The notes below the pieces were generated by a model. The model did not search any database, was not told the origin of the DNA, and saw only the letters and a list, made by a program, of their open reading frames with translations. The position numbers and the translations under genes were made by a program. 64,000 bases of DNA from Phoebastria nigripes (lineage: Eukaryota > Chordata > Aves > Procellariiformes > Diomedeidae), in contig JAYKAV010000678.1 in NCBI GenBank assembly GCA_035582835.1, forward strand, positions 195,001 through 259,000, written 5' to 3'. Below are positions 51,061 to 63,717 of the stretch, one piece after another (the first letter of the stretch is position 1; each line of letters starts with the position of its first letter).

Positions 51061-51666
51061 GTGATAGCAACCAGTGCTGGAGACTGGTAAATATCCCACG
51101 ATGTGCTACTGGGACATGCTTTTGGGATCATATGGTAGCTAGCTGAAAGGGTTCTGCGTGTGATTTTGCATTTCAGAGGTAGGTGATAGCTGCAAAATTT
51201 TGCAAATGTCTGACTTTGAAGATGGAATTATGTAAACACTCTTCATGAATTACAGTGGGGGTGAGGCAAAATGATTTTTTTTTGTGGTTTATTTTGTGTT
51301 GCTTATTTTATTGATTCCATAGTGGAATACTTTTTATTTATGTATTTATTTTCATAAATTACCAGGTAAGAGACATTGGATAAGCAGATGAAACAAGATC
51401 AAAGATTAAGGCAGAGGGCCTTAGGGTGAAGCTAAATTCTTTAATGCTGTATTCACTTGTATGGCTATAGAAACCACCCAGTACTCTTCCTGCTCTTTTC
51501 TACACTGTACAAGGAGTAATGAGGAGGAGCTCAGAATCTCCAAAACTGGAAACAAATGACAGTGCTAGATGCTGTCACCAGCTTGACTAACTGGGGGCAC
51601 TAGTGTAGAAATAAGACTTAACTACCTTTTAAAAAAGTTATTTTTCTTTATTGTTATGACTGTGTT
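51061..51666. other. Non-coding DNA, no gene seen
   Basis: May include badly decayed CR1 sequence just after 51060. No gene recognised. Confidence 0.5.
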
Positions 51667-51760
51667 CATTATTTGTATTGCAGTGGTGCATAGAAGCTCC
51701 AGCTATAGGCCAGGAGTCTGGTCACTGTACAAACACAGAACAAATCTTATTTTTACAGTG
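51667..51760 (-). repeat. L2-type LINE/SINE 3' tail relic, minus strand
   Basis: The segments cattatttgtattgcagtgg, gcatagaagctcc, ggccaggagtctggtcac and tgtacaaacacagaacaaat follow in antisense the same amniote retroposon tail as at 26384-26485 (AT-rich end, CTAGG..GC, then GTACAGC, then a TGTTCTGTGTTTG part). The match covers about 90 bp with moderate divergence. Confidence 0.75.
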
Positions 51761-53039
51761 AAGCGATCCCAGAGTGGAATGTTGCAAGTACTGTAAATCT
51801 TCATGCCAACCATTTGTGATGATGTATCAGGAACTGTATGCTCACTGATCCAGAAATAAGAAGAGGACTTCAAAAGAGGGGGTGGAGGAAAAGAAAATCA
51901 TGTTAGCTAAAATGTCATGTACTTAATTCAATTTTCATTTTGTTTTGCACATTACTTCTTTGAAATTTCTGGTGGCATGTAGAAGGCCAACCAGGCAAAT
52001 GTTGAGGAAGGAAACTGAAGAGGAGGTAACACAGTTCAGTTATATGAGACTGGATTATTTTACCCTTTTTGGAGGTTTCCTAGGAGGTCAATAGTAGTAT
52101 GAGGGGGTTGTGTTTGTTTTATTCACACTGAAAGCTATTAAGCATCTAGGAGAGCTATGAGAGCTGGTTTTTATCAGATAACTGAGTCTACCAGTGGAAC
52201 CAAATACTGGTAAGAAGGCATAACAACATGGGATCAGAGCCTCATGATGCAACTTTGTAGGCAAAAACAGAGAAGCTTCTGTAGGCAAAATGGAATCTGA
52301 GATGCGCTTACGGGCAATAAGACACTTCCTAACTTTAAGTGTACTGTGGGGAGATGAGACAGAAGTTTATGTTTACTTTGAAAATAGTTGACTTTTGGGG
52401 TTGAAAAAGTGAACTCTATGGCTTAATGTTTACTTTGTGTCTTGTTCTCTGCCATCCTTTATCTAGTAATATTGACTCACTCTATTCAATCAACCCGGTC
52501 AATATATGAAGTATTGTATACCTCATAATTACATTATGACCTAAAAATGTGAAATGTGGTTTATGAATAGCTGATAGCCTGCAAGTCTTTTAAAATCTTA
52601 ACATGTTGATACCATGACTAATTCTAATCCCCTCAGCACAGCCTGAGATATTTTCCTTTGTATGAAAATTGTGGGAGAGGTTGGAGAGAAATTACAATAC
52701 CATAAACCACTAGGTCAAGTTATTCAGATCCAGATTTGATCCATTGTCATCTATTTTTCATTCATATGCTTGTGAAATATCAACTCATTTTGGCAGAGAC
52801 CTGCTCTGAGTTACAATCAATTTAAAATCTGAGAATCTATCAAAACCATATTTCTAGCTGTAGCAAAATGTATATTTACATTACAGTCTGTCCAACATAA
52901 GTAATGTCAACAATATTACAGCGTACATTTTATTCTGACTAGCAACAGTAGCTCTATCCAAGTTCCAATCAGAGGTACAGTGTAAACACAAAACTAAGTT
53001 TTATGTCCTGCAGTGGTAAGCCAGTCATGTTCTGGTTTA

Positions 53040-53073
53040 AATATATATATATATATATATATGTATGTGTATG
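53040..53073. repeat. (AT)n microsatellite
   Basis: About eleven AT dinucleotides followed by TG/TA-type units (gtatgtgtatgtg). Confidence 0.9.
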
Positions 53074-54359
53074 TGTAGCTGTGTATATAACTAACTATTA
53101 CAATAGTTCTTGCAGATGCACTTGGATTATTTTTGTAGCCAATGACTTACTGTCAGATTCTTTTGCATTTCAGTTATAAACATAGAAAGTACATTTTTTG
53201 TAGTCTTTTCCTTTTTGAAAATAAATGTGATACATCAAAGACTCTAATCAGCAACTGGAAGATTTGAATCCTCTTTTTATAGGCCTCCGTAGTCTGTTCC
53301 ACAGCAGGGCACAGGCTTGGCTTAGGGTAGCGTGCAGAAAGCTAGCTGTAATGATGACAGCATAACCCAACTTTCCAGCAACAACAATAGCAAAATTTAA
53401 TAAGATATGATCATTTTGCTCATTAGTTTCTTTGAGTAAAAACTCATAATTTGGCTAAAATTATATGGGATGGCAAGTCCATTATATGTCCTTTTGCTAA
53501 TATCTGCTAGAAACTTCTTCACTGCCTAGCCTCCCTAGTGCTTGCTTGCTAAAGGTTATGTTTCTTAAAGGAGCAATAATGCACTTTTCACCTCTTAAAC
53601 TGAAAATCATTACCACGTTAGACAAATGTAAGCAAAGCTAAGTAGCCCAGATAAAATAGTTTTCTGAAGATTTGTTGCTTGAAATAGATACTTCTACTTT
53701 TTTTTTAATGTCAATTTTGTTCTCATCTGGTGACAATTTTACGAAGCTCAAGTTCTCATTTTGTCATGATGAAGTCTTTTACAGGTTGTTTCTGTATGTA
53801 CTCCAAAGACTAGATACATGATCTGACTGAATTGTTGTCTCTGTGAGCCTGTGCAGCTTGGTTTGTACCTGTGACTTACACTGTAGCTTCTCAATCTAAA
53901 GTGCCTTTAGAATTTTATAATTTAACAATACATAACATCTGTACAAATTTAACAAGTTGAAGATTATAAAAATGCATTATGTCTGGTTTAGAGAATATTG
54001 GTACTTAGAATGCGCAATTTTGAGGAGCTTTTGATTTTAAAAAAAGCAAGGCTGGGGAAAGAGTCATTGCTGAAAATAGTTTTGAGGAATCTGCTTGGGT
54101 TAGATGACTGGTCTTGTTCAGGAAGAAAGGTGGCCAATGATATTAGGAAGAGATGTACATTCGTTATCTACTTTGCTAACGTGTCTTTGTACACAAATTA
54201 TCAGTATAGCACACACAAACTCACAAATAATCTGTTAATAATATAATGTGTATAATTCTCTTCTTACATTTTGAGATCTGTTAACTAATACTCCTTCCTT
54301 CTTAATATATTTGTACTTTCAGATAATAGGAGATGTGTCCCTATGACATGGCATAGGCG

Positions 54360-54373
54360 CACACACACACACA
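54360..54373. repeat. (CA)7 microsatellite
   Basis: Seven CA dinucleotides followed by a purine-rich stretch to about 54420. Confidence 0.9.
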
Positions 54374-56610
54374 TTAAGAGAAGGAGGGGTGGCGGGTGGG
54401 AAGAGAGAAAGAGAGGGAATTTCAGCAACTGACATGAGAAAGATCAAGGGGATGCCAAAATTACTGGAAGGAAAGAAGGCAGAGAATTGAAGATGAGGAG
54501 AAAATTAGGGTAACATGTAGATATAAGAGCCCAACAGCAAAAGTACATCTCATGATGTGAGTGTCCAAGAACACTGTAGTGGGATAATATATTTCTTAAA
54601 ATGAAGTCAAATAAAATCCAATAAAAGAAAAAGAAATATGTAAAAGAAATGTGAATCTCCTAATTCTAAAAAGTGGAATAATATGTCCCTAAAGTAGATA
54701 ATGAAGTGAAGTGAAATCCATAGTAGTTAAGAGGTTACCCAGTGATACAATTAATCTATAGTAATTAAGTTTTCCACACACTAAAAATACACACATATAG
54801 TTGCGTTTCTGTGAAGCATTACTCAGTCAGGAGACTAAGGTCCTTAGTATGGACAAACATTCATAATATGAATGCACAGACCCTTGAGATCTGTACAGTT
54901 ACCTAGGTGTATAAAGTCAAACATCTTTTTAAAACTTAACGGTATTGAAGCCTGGATATGTAAAAACAAGGTACAAGAAAAACGCCATAGCAAATTTGCC
55001 AAAAATATTATGTCAGAGTATGTTGTATCAAAATTGTATATTGCATATAAGAATAGGAAGGCTCTGCAATGGTGATGGATCTCATAAAAGAACACTAGTG
55101 CTATTAAAGAGTTGTGAACTATAATTTACTGTGCTATTATAATGTGATTAATTTAAACATATAGCTCCTTCCTCTTATAGAGCAATTTTCTTAAAATAGT
55201 TTTAGTTATATAGAGGGGAGCCCACCATACATTAATGGCAGTAATGTATGAAAGTATAAATTTGGAGGAGAGTGTTAAGAGGGAAAATATTTTCTTAGGC
55301 TATTGGAAAGGTGGAAAAAGAACTGAAGCAGATTGGGGGGCAGTTAAGTATAACTCACAATTAATTGACCTGAGCAGAATGACCTCCTCATCCTGTCCTT
55401 CCTTATGGAACCAGTATGCCTTTACTGGAACGTGTTAAACTTTGCCTTTTTTTATAGTTAGATCTCAGATATAAAATGTGACAATAAGGATGGATCCAGA
55501 CATTTTCTGGAAGCAGATTTACAGTTATCTGTGATTTTATGCTTTGGGTTACTATCTACCAGAGATCACTGGTGCTAGTTATAGAAGAACAATATGCTGT
55601 GGAACAACATGCCTGAAAAAAGGTTATGGATTAAAGCCTACTTGGTCTTACAGTATATGAGTTACAAATAGTTGGATGTCTCCATTTGCTTGTGCATCTG
55701 TTTGCTGAAAATCATACCAGTTTAGTCTGCTGCTGTATGAAAGGTGAGTTGAATTTGCAGCATTCCTGGTGTGTGACATGTTTTGAAAAGCCAGTATAAA
55801 GCCTCTTTGAAGTTAGAGACATTGTACAAAGTGCTGTCATAGTTTCATTGCACATTTTGTGATGCACATTTCTGCTGCAAGTCTCTACCACCTCACATCC
55901 CTTAAGTTGAATTTTGATTGCGGAGCATTGGAATTGGGTGACTTGAAATGTGGGAGAAGAACTGGTGATTTCAATCTAAATTGGCTTGATTCCTAGGAAG
56001 ACCATGAATGGTTTGGACAAACTATGGAAAACCTTTTTTCTTTTTTGTTGCAGGGTTTGCTTTCTGAAAAACAAAAACTATGCATTGATAGTTAAGGAGA
56101 CCAGGAGAGAAAAGTCCTTTACNGGATATTTTTTGGCAACCAGTGAGTTCCATCTACTTCAATGAAAAACACCATGTAGGCTATTTTGGTATATTCTTTG
56201 TGAGGTATCATACTTATGACTTCCATGGGACTTTATGATAACTACAGGAAAAGAATGTGAGAATTCTTGTTTTGGATTGATTTTTGTTTGTTTATTTGGA
56301 GGACAACCATACGGCAAATGCAGTTGTTTCCCAGTAGACAGCTCCAATTGTGTACAGATTCACAAAGCTTGAGGAAAGAATTGGATCCGTTGTTGAAAGG
56401 GTCATATTGTGTAGCCAGTTAGCCAGAATTTTGAAGAGTAAGCGAATCATTAGGAGTTTGACATTAAGGGCTCTAATTGTGGTTTTGAGTATTAAGTTAA
56501 AGGATCAAAAAGTGATATTCTCTTTGGACCATCTGGAGTTATTCAGGCCAGCAGTAAATGTTCAGCAGATTTAGGACTGTTGTTAAGTTTCTAACATTGT
56601 TTTCTGTGGA

Positions 56611-56624
56611 TTTTTTTTTTTTTT
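56611..56624. repeat. T14 homopolymer
   Basis: Fourteen T followed by a pyrimidine-rich stretch. Confidence 0.9.
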
Positions 56625-57189
56625 CCTCTCTGTTTATTCAGGGGTGGTCTTAAGGTCAGTAATAGTAGGTGCTTCAAGAAAATATCGGTGTTTTGGGAGA
56701 GTGACATCATTTCTGTTGTGTGTGGGCAAGCGAGTGTGATAGTCCTTTGCTTTCCTCAGTGGGAGAAATCAGCAAGTACGGTATGGGCAGAAGGTCAGTT
56801 GTTCCCAGTCAGAAAGTGCTGACCCTTTGCAAGCTCATCAACATGACTTTCATTTGTAATGACTGTGCTTAAATAAGTCTTTGTTCATTAAAATGTGCAA
56901 GCAAAGCTTCTCCTTCTTTCTGTGAATAGTGAGATGCTGATTTAATGCGGACCAGCAAAAAGATGTATGTGGAAGCTTGCCACTGTTCAAAATGGTGGGA
57001 AAGTGCCAAGGTGAGCAATGCATAGAGCAAATACAGTGATCTCACTTCTCCAAGACCAGTATGAATTGGAAGCATTCACACCAGAGTTTGCCTAACGATT
57101 GATTCTCTTTCCTTCTCCCTTATCTTGTGCTCCTTCCCAATCAGATCTCATCCCCCAGCACTAATTCCAGCATAGAGGCCTTGATCTTG

Positions 57190-57720
57190 TGCCCAGCCAG
57201 TCTGAAAAGCAGTGTGCACGCAGACACATTTTAATCATTCATATGATTCATTGGTGGCTCGCTCCCTGTTGTTAAACCACAATTATTGATCCACTGCTGT
57301 TGAAGTACATGGCTGAGGGAACACGGCCTGTCGGTTGCTGACTGAATAGGAAGGAAGCGTAGAGCTCCTCTAACCCACGTCTTCTCATCAGGGTGGTTTG
57401 AAACCTCCATGGTGGTGAATCACTTACCCTGCATTACAGGGTGTTTGATTTGACCGAAATGGCTAGGTTAACATGAATGGGTTCATTTAAAATACTCAGG
57501 ATGGATGATAACTGTCCATTGCCCTCATATCCGAGTTGGCTAACAGGTTAACTGCTGGAAAGTAATTTAGCTGGAAGAACAGGCCCGGTGTAAAACTCCT
57601 TCCAAGGCAAATATAGCTGCGTGATGTATGTTAAAAGTTTTACTGAGGAGATGTTTCTACACAAATTATACTGTCAGGCAAAACAAATGCATACTGCATA
57701 AACCTTGGTTGGTTTAAGAC
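57190..57720. promoter_or_regulatory. Candidate enhancer-like block
   Basis: About 530 bp of balanced, repeat-free sequence with CpGs (acaCGgcctgtCGg, aagCGtag, ccCGgtg, tgCGtgatg), an AACCACA core (57275-57281; RUNX-type) next to attattgat, and TAAT/ATTA cores. No open frame of note. The texture is that of a deeply conserved non-coding element. Confidence 0.35.
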
Positions 57721-58149
57721 TGTTCAAATTATGTTCAGATAGCTTTTTCGTTAGTGCTGGTTTTGCTTTTGGTTCAGATTTACAGTTCTGCTAGACCACG
57801 TGGCACAAAAATTGAGATGATGAACTCAAGAAATACTGGCACTGACTGTAGGTGACAGTGACTCACAAAGTAGGACAAAGGGTCATTCTGTTATCCAGGA
57901 CCAGATACTTATGTAAAATAGGTCATCTCCCCAAAGTTTGTGTTTTAGCTTGGAAAGATGATGAACAAGAGAAATCTAAGATGGAAAATTTGTTAAAAAT
58001 GGACGCTGAAGGACTGAAACAAAACTGCAATTCTAATAACATTTTATTAGCGCCTGGGAGCCCGTGTCTTTGCTACAACCCACTGAATGTTTTATTTTTG
58101 TTATAATTACAGTATCTTGCCTGCACTTTGTCCCTCTGATCCTTTGTTA

Positions 58150-58660
58150 AAGCCCAGATCACTATGTGCAGACTGTGCTTGTAGGTGTGATTTATTGAGT
58201 GACAAGTAGCTGTAGGGTAGAACACACGCCTCTGTACCTGAGTAAAGTATTAGACATCACAGAGCTGGGGGGGGCGAGAGAGAGAAGAAAAGCACAGAGC
58301 AGTAACACAGCAGCTCCTGGATACAGATCAGACAAGAGGTTCTGCCACAAATCACCTAGAAACATGTCAGACGCTGCATGTTTGTTGTTTTACACTGAGG
58401 GCACAGCCGTAGTCCAAAAGTATTGATTCTTTTCTTTGTACAGAGACAGAAACTGTCAGCTCTAGCAGGCTGACCTTGGTATGGCTCAGACAACTATTCC
58501 CCACCCTGCCTACCATATGAACCCCACAGGAAAAGTCCAGGCAAGATATGCCAATGTCCGTTTCACATAAACAGAGAGAAACCCAAGCCTGCCGAAACAG
58601 CTCTCATCTCTCCCTCCAGAGGTCCATGGTAGCAGTTCTGCACCACATTCCCTATGACAG
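58150..58660. promoter_or_regulatory. Candidate conserved or repeat-derived non-coding block
   Basis: Balanced sequence with a G8 run (58267-58274) followed by gagaga repeats, CpGs, and an open frame (58199-58426) lacking a domain. Could be regulatory DNA or an unrecognised old repeat. Confidence 0.2.
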
Positions 58661-59479
58661 AGAATTCGATTTTTTTCCAGTGCCTCAACATTCAGGAGAC
58701 ATTAATTCTACTTAATCGTTCAAGAATTCAAGAACTGTCTACAGAAACATATAAGGAAAAAAAAGCCACTGCTACTTCTCACAAAGAAAAAGTGCTGGCT
58801 TTTTTTTTATGGGCCTGGTGTGGGGGGGTGGGAAACAAGCCCACTTTGCACTAATCACAGGCAGGAACGTTTTAATAGAGTTGTAATTATTTGTGTTGGT
58901 ATAGTAAAATGAGCCAGGCATATTGTACATGTAAAAACATGACCACATTTCTGGGAAATATTTGAGTTGACTTTAAGCATTCTTTTGCATTTTATTACAA
59001 TGTATTTCAGTGCAGTAGAGTTATGTGATGTGTTTTCAAGGGTTCACTGTTTTACTGATAGTATTTCCCTCCTTTTAAATACCTTTCTGTTCCCCTCCCC
59101 AACCCTAATGCCCTCATTCATTCAGTGATGAACAGAACTCAATAGTAAGGAATGCTTTTCCTATGGAAAAGGTTAACTTGAGTCACAAATTTTACTCCAG
59201 CAAGTATATCTGGTTTGGTATTTGTGAAGGTACAGAAGCTCTGTAAAGCCTTAATCTATCTATAGTTATCTCCTTCAGCCAAGTTCTAATACAGCTCTGT
59301 TCTGACATCACACATCACCAAGTGCCATCATGCTTTGGTCAGTGGATGATCGTGCTTTTGCTGTGGGAGTTTATAGAGCATAAAAGTCACTCTGGATATC
59401 TTAGTTCATCCTACTATTATTTAAAAACCCATCTTAAAATACAATGCTGTTGGTCCTCTGACTATTTAATAACTTGAGC
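58661..59479. other. Non-coding DNA, no gene seen
   Basis: Includes a T-run and a G7 run (58820-58840). No gene or transposon recognised. Confidence 0.6.
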
Positions 59480-59545
59480 AGTATTTAGTATCTATAATGT
59501 TTAAGGTGCTTTATAGAACAGAGAGAAAAGGACTGTGTGACAGTA
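59480..59545 (-). repeat. Possible L2-type tail relic
   Basis: taaggtgctttatagaacag followed by agagaaaaggactgtgtgac resembles the antisense of a retroposon tail with a GCGCTTTACAGA-type core. Only about 60 bp and diverged. Confidence 0.35.
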
Positions 59546-61285
59546 AGCACTTGTATTTTACTTAAAATAGAAAGTTAATGTAATCAATAGATGAAGAAAT
59601 TCCAAAAGCATAAATGAAGAAAGGAGTGGACAGAGGTTATAATGATAGGCTATTAGAGAATTGCTTTGTTTTGAAAGATTTGCTTATTTTCATTACTGCT
59701 ACTACTTAGTTATTATTTTAACTTGAAAGCACATTTCATGCTGTTTGCAGCTTTCCAAGGAAAAGTGTCAATCCTAATAGAGATTCATTCTGCTTTGTAG
59801 TATAAACTATAAATTATGTAAATCTATCTACATTTCTGCTGAAAGGCTGTCACTTAACCATAGTATGTGACATGGAAGCACTGTATCACCAAGTCAGAGA
59901 AGTTTTGTTGTGTTGGAAAAGGATGATGCAGATTATTAATAGAAGAAGTCCCTCCACTTAAGAATCACATTTTACAATTTTTTAAGTTGTGTTAAATAAA
60001 ATAACTTTTGAAACTCATGAGTTTTGAAAATCCATATAATGTTGAACACTTTACTCAAAAAACAGGTTTTGGGAAATGCTTTCTATCTAATATTTTGTAA
60101 AGATATTACCCTATTAATATGGCTCTTTACTCTAAAAATGTGTTACTTACTATATTGTAGAAAACACACAAAAAAACTTGCTTCAGAGAGACATAGGGCC
60201 CCATTGTCATTGGAAATATTTCACTGGTCGATCAACCCTAGTGATTGCAGTAATGAAAAGATATTGGCAGAAAATAGTTTCCTTCTTTTGTTATTACTTG
60301 CTTTGTGCTTTTGATAGTGTTTTGTATATGATGAGTGCCACTTCTTCCCATTTATAATTAGTTTCCCTTTTTTCACTCAGTAAGTGCAAAAAAGAAGGGC
60401 ATTGCAAACAATTTGAAATTGACTGAAAATCATCTAAATTGCCTAGACTTTTAACAGAAGGGTACAACTGAAACTTTTTTAATTAGCTGTCTTGCAGATT
60501 GACTGTCATTTCAATACTTTACGTGGCATTCTGAAAACCATCCACTCTTAAAGGAAAATTTCAAGAGTTCTTTTATAATAAATCACTTCCTGTCACCAGG
60601 AAGATGGTTAACACTGAGGCGGAACCTATGCTTTCACCTCTTTAAGCTGTTTGCATTTGTTATAAAGAGCATAACTAAACTGGACAGTTACCTTTTCTGT
60701 TCCTTAAGCCCTCTCTAGTACTGTTGTTATTAAATATCTTTTTGCCATATTGAAAATTAGCATTAAAAAAATCTGTTTTCATCAAAATAAAAAGGAGATA
60801 AAATTATTTGTAATTTTGTGAGGCTATGGAATAATTTAAATTTGCATTTTTCAACCTGTTTGTCAGGTTGAAAAGAAAAATATTCAAAAACCTATGGTTT
60901 TTTATTATTCCATGACAAAGTGTTCAGTGTGGTATGGTATTGAGAGAGGTAAATAGTTCCCAGATGATAAACAATTTCTCAATAGCAGTATGCAATCACA
61001 AGGTGGGTAAGGTAGGCAGTGCAGCAGTGTATACCTCAAGTATTACAACACACAAATAAAAGGAGTAGGTACTGTATTTCATTTGGAACAGCAGTGAAGC
61101 AAATACAAAAATGGTAGTGCATTGGATGTTACTATGTCTTCTGAAGTCCATGTTATACTTAAGAACAAGGTATTCTTCTGTTCTCTTTGTGTATGTCATA
61201 ATCACATGATGTACTTATGGAATTACATTGCTTTTCAAATTGTCAACTGAGTTATGCCTTGCCTTGTTAGTATCATGTTTGATTT
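59546..61285. other. AT-rich non-coding DNA, no gene seen
   Basis: A conserved-looking patch with the motif aacactgaggCGgaac lies at 60580-60680. Otherwise featureless apart from the hairpin at 60848-60874. Confidence 0.6.
60848..60874. other. Perfect 11-bp inverted repeat (hairpin)
   Basis: ttttcaacctg, a 5-base tttgt loop, then caggttgaaaa. The arms pair perfectly and the sequence is flanked by T-rich and A-rich DNA on the two sides. Stem is shorter than in microRNA precursors. Function unknown. Confidence 0.8.
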
Positions 61286-61289
61286 CTTG

Positions 61290-61585
61290 GACAGGGTCTA
61301 TAAATCACTATCTAATATGCAGGTCTTTTGAAAATGCACCCAAGGTTTATTGCCAGTAACAGACTAGTGGCCTTACATGGACTTTCCATGAATAAAACAG
61401 ATTGATGAGCCATTTTATAGCATTGCAAGCTGTATTATAAATACATCACCCTTTTCAGTAATTTAACGTGAAGAACAGTCTAATGAGCTATCAGCTATAA
61501 TCTGCCAGAGCACTGAGGACACTGCTAAGCTCATACACCAAGTGATACAACTTTGATTAAAGGCTAGAAACTTAGAAGTTTCTAA
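61290..61585. promoter_or_regulatory. Candidate conserved non-coding block
   Basis: Repeat-free, AT-moderate stretch with closely spaced homeodomain-friendly cores (agattgatgagcc, ctaatgagc, tgattaaag) and little low-complexity DNA. Texture similar to conserved enhancers in gene deserts. Confidence 0.3.
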
Positions 61586-63160
61586 GGGCTTTCCCTTGTT
61601 TTGTGAGTTTTTTGCTTTCTTTTTGAACACTGTATTGAACAGCAGAGCAATGCAATATTATCACAGGTTTCTGTATGACGTTATAAAATCTGGTGGTTTG
61701 GGGAAAGGAGAGAGGATATAAGGAAAAGTTTCAAATTTTCATATAATTATAAAAGAGATTAAATTTTTTGTTACATTTGCCGAAGTAAGTCTTCAAAACT
61801 GCTGCTGAAATGTAGGGAGTCAAGCAAGTCACATCTAAGAAAATCATGAAAGAATGAAAAAGAAGGAATGAATAAAAGTAGAAAAAAAGATTAAAAAGGG
61901 TGAGTTTCTGTGATTGTTTTTCCTAAAAAGTGGTTAGCAAACATTCCCACCTAACTGCATTTTATACCGATTTCTGCTTTGCCCAGATTTGTATAGTGGA
62001 GTAGCAGGAAGTTCTGCAGAAATACATAAAATCAGGACTTTGATTTCTTGTACTGGCTATTTGTAGCCATAATAGTTTTGAGCAAATGAGTAGTCATGCA
62101 ATGCATGGGAGCAAACCTATGAGAATAGGAGCATACGTGCCATGTACATATTTTCATGTATGGAAAATGCTAGTGAAAGGAAGAGTAGAAAAATTTTATC
62201 TGAAGGAGGAAGGGCAGAAACATATAAATATATTGGCCAGCATTCACTTGCTACCCATCTTCCTGTTTGTTCTTGTTAAAAATCTTTCTGTCTAGTTAGA
62301 ATTACTAAGTAACACCAGCTTTTTAAACCTTTTTCTCAGACTTCTCTTGATCTCTAACTTTGGCCACTGGAGTCAAATCGTGATTGTATCAAAATGACTA
62401 CAAAAGGAAACTTTAGTGGAGTTACACAGGTTCAAAACTGATGCACAAATGTTTCCCTGTAGAAGCAATTTGCTTAGAATATATGATTTTAAACCTAACT
62501 TTAAACTCAGAATTTAAACTTCATTTTTAAATAAAAAGAGGAATTGATTATTTGTTACCTATTACTTGAAGAGGTCCTAGAGATTTTCTGAAATGGGACT
62601 ACTATCTGAAAACATTTACTTTTATGGCTTAAGAATAGCTTAGCAACTAGCATACAGTTAAGAACTCAAATGTAGATTGTAAAATAATATTTTTTTACTG
62701 TGAAAGCAGACAGGCAATCAAGCAGTTCAGCAGTCCAGGAGATTTTGTATGTGCAGGTCAAGACTAGAAGGCAAAGCTCTGGAAACAGTTTAATTAGTCT
62801 TTACAGAATTTATAACAACGGAGTATTTTGCATGAAAAACCTAAACATTTCAGCAACTGCCACTAATCTATAGAGGCCTTATTTTCCCGGGACTTATACA
62901 CTATGCATCCATAGTCTTCACATAATTTAAAGGAGACACCCCATTAATATCCTATGTACCCCATTAAAAATGGATGAAAAGTAAACTCCCTTTTTTACAA
63001 CCAATCCATACACATCAGTTCTGTTCTGGATTTAAGAGAGCCTTCCAGTTTTAATGCCATTACACATTTTATATTCCAGTCTGGTTTACAGTACATCAAG
63101 TACTGTAACATTCACAGGGTAGCCTGAAGGGGAAGGATAGTTTTCTGATCTAAATAAACA
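61586..63160. other. Non-coding DNA, no gene seen
   Basis: Ordinary AT-rich sequence. The frame 62086-62295 has no domain. Confidence 0.6.
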
Positions 63161-63163
63161 GGA

Positions 63164-63242
63164 CAAATCCTGAAGTCCTTTACAAACCCTACGTTGAAGA
63201 TCCCAAATGAAATGATGGGATCTTTACCTGAGCAAGGAGGCT
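63164..63242. repeat. Possible old palindromic amniote repeat
   Basis: aaatcctgaagtccttta near one end and tttacctgagcaaggagg near the other, with gaaatgatggga between, recall an amniote interspersed repeat with CTTACTCAGGCAAAA and inverted GCCTGAGTAAGG arms. Highly diverged; by-eye match only. Confidence 0.35.
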
Positions 63243-63430
63243 GATGCCTCAAAACTAGGCTCAAGTCTTTGAATACCAGCCCTTCTTGAGACTGCTGTTC
63301 GAAATCACGGCAGGGCCCACTCTTTGACCATCATTCTTCTGAGATACATGAAGTGCATATCACGGAGTTTATTTTTCCAGGACATCTCTCAAAAGAACCA
63401 AGATGGTGCCTGTTCTCTGTAAATATAAAG

Positions 63431-63495
63431 GTCCTGATTCTGTATTCATAACAATCTTGTGCCTGGTTATGGTAACTATATTGGCCTGAACTACT
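63431..63495. repeat. Possible old amniote repeat fragment
   Basis: ggtcctgattctgtattc at the left and taactatattggcctgaa at the right resemble ends of an amniote interspersed repeat seen in turtles, crocodilians and birds. The middle is not recognisable. Confidence 0.3.
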
Positions 63496-63672
63496 CAACT
63501 TGCAAAAACCAGTAAAGCCCCAAAAATCCAGTAGTACGCTTTGGACAAGTCAGAGTCCTCTAAAAATTTACCATAATCCTCTGTGTGCATTAGAGGAAAT
63601 TACACAGTCTCAACAAGATGCATCAGCATTTCAGTGTTACGAATATAGACAGCGTTTGTGAAAACCTTCATA

Positions 63673-63717
63673 ACTCTTTAGGATGAAGGGCACTATATGA
63701 ATGAACAATATAATTTT
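63673..63717 (+). repeat. L2-type / SINE 3' terminal tail
   Basis: ctctttaggatgaagggcac followed by tatatgaatgaacaatataa resembles the GGGATGAAAGGCGCTATATAAATG tail shared by several vertebrate L2-type LINEs and their SINEs. Short but distinctive. Confidence 0.5.

Larger units (their letters stand above)
51761..57185. other. AT-rich non-coding DNA with microsatellites, no gene seen
   Basis: Apart from the simple repeats listed separately, no gene, RNA or transposon is recognised over this 5.4 kb. N at 56123. Open frames such as 53998-54246 and 56350-56574 have no domain. Confidence 0.6.

Noticed and set aside
18453..56123. Ten isolated N calls (18453, 30358, 33263, 33758, 35069, 39054, 40508, 47172, 47743, 56123)
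   Set aside because: Single-base ambiguities scattered without pattern; assembly or heterozygosity artefacts rather than biology.
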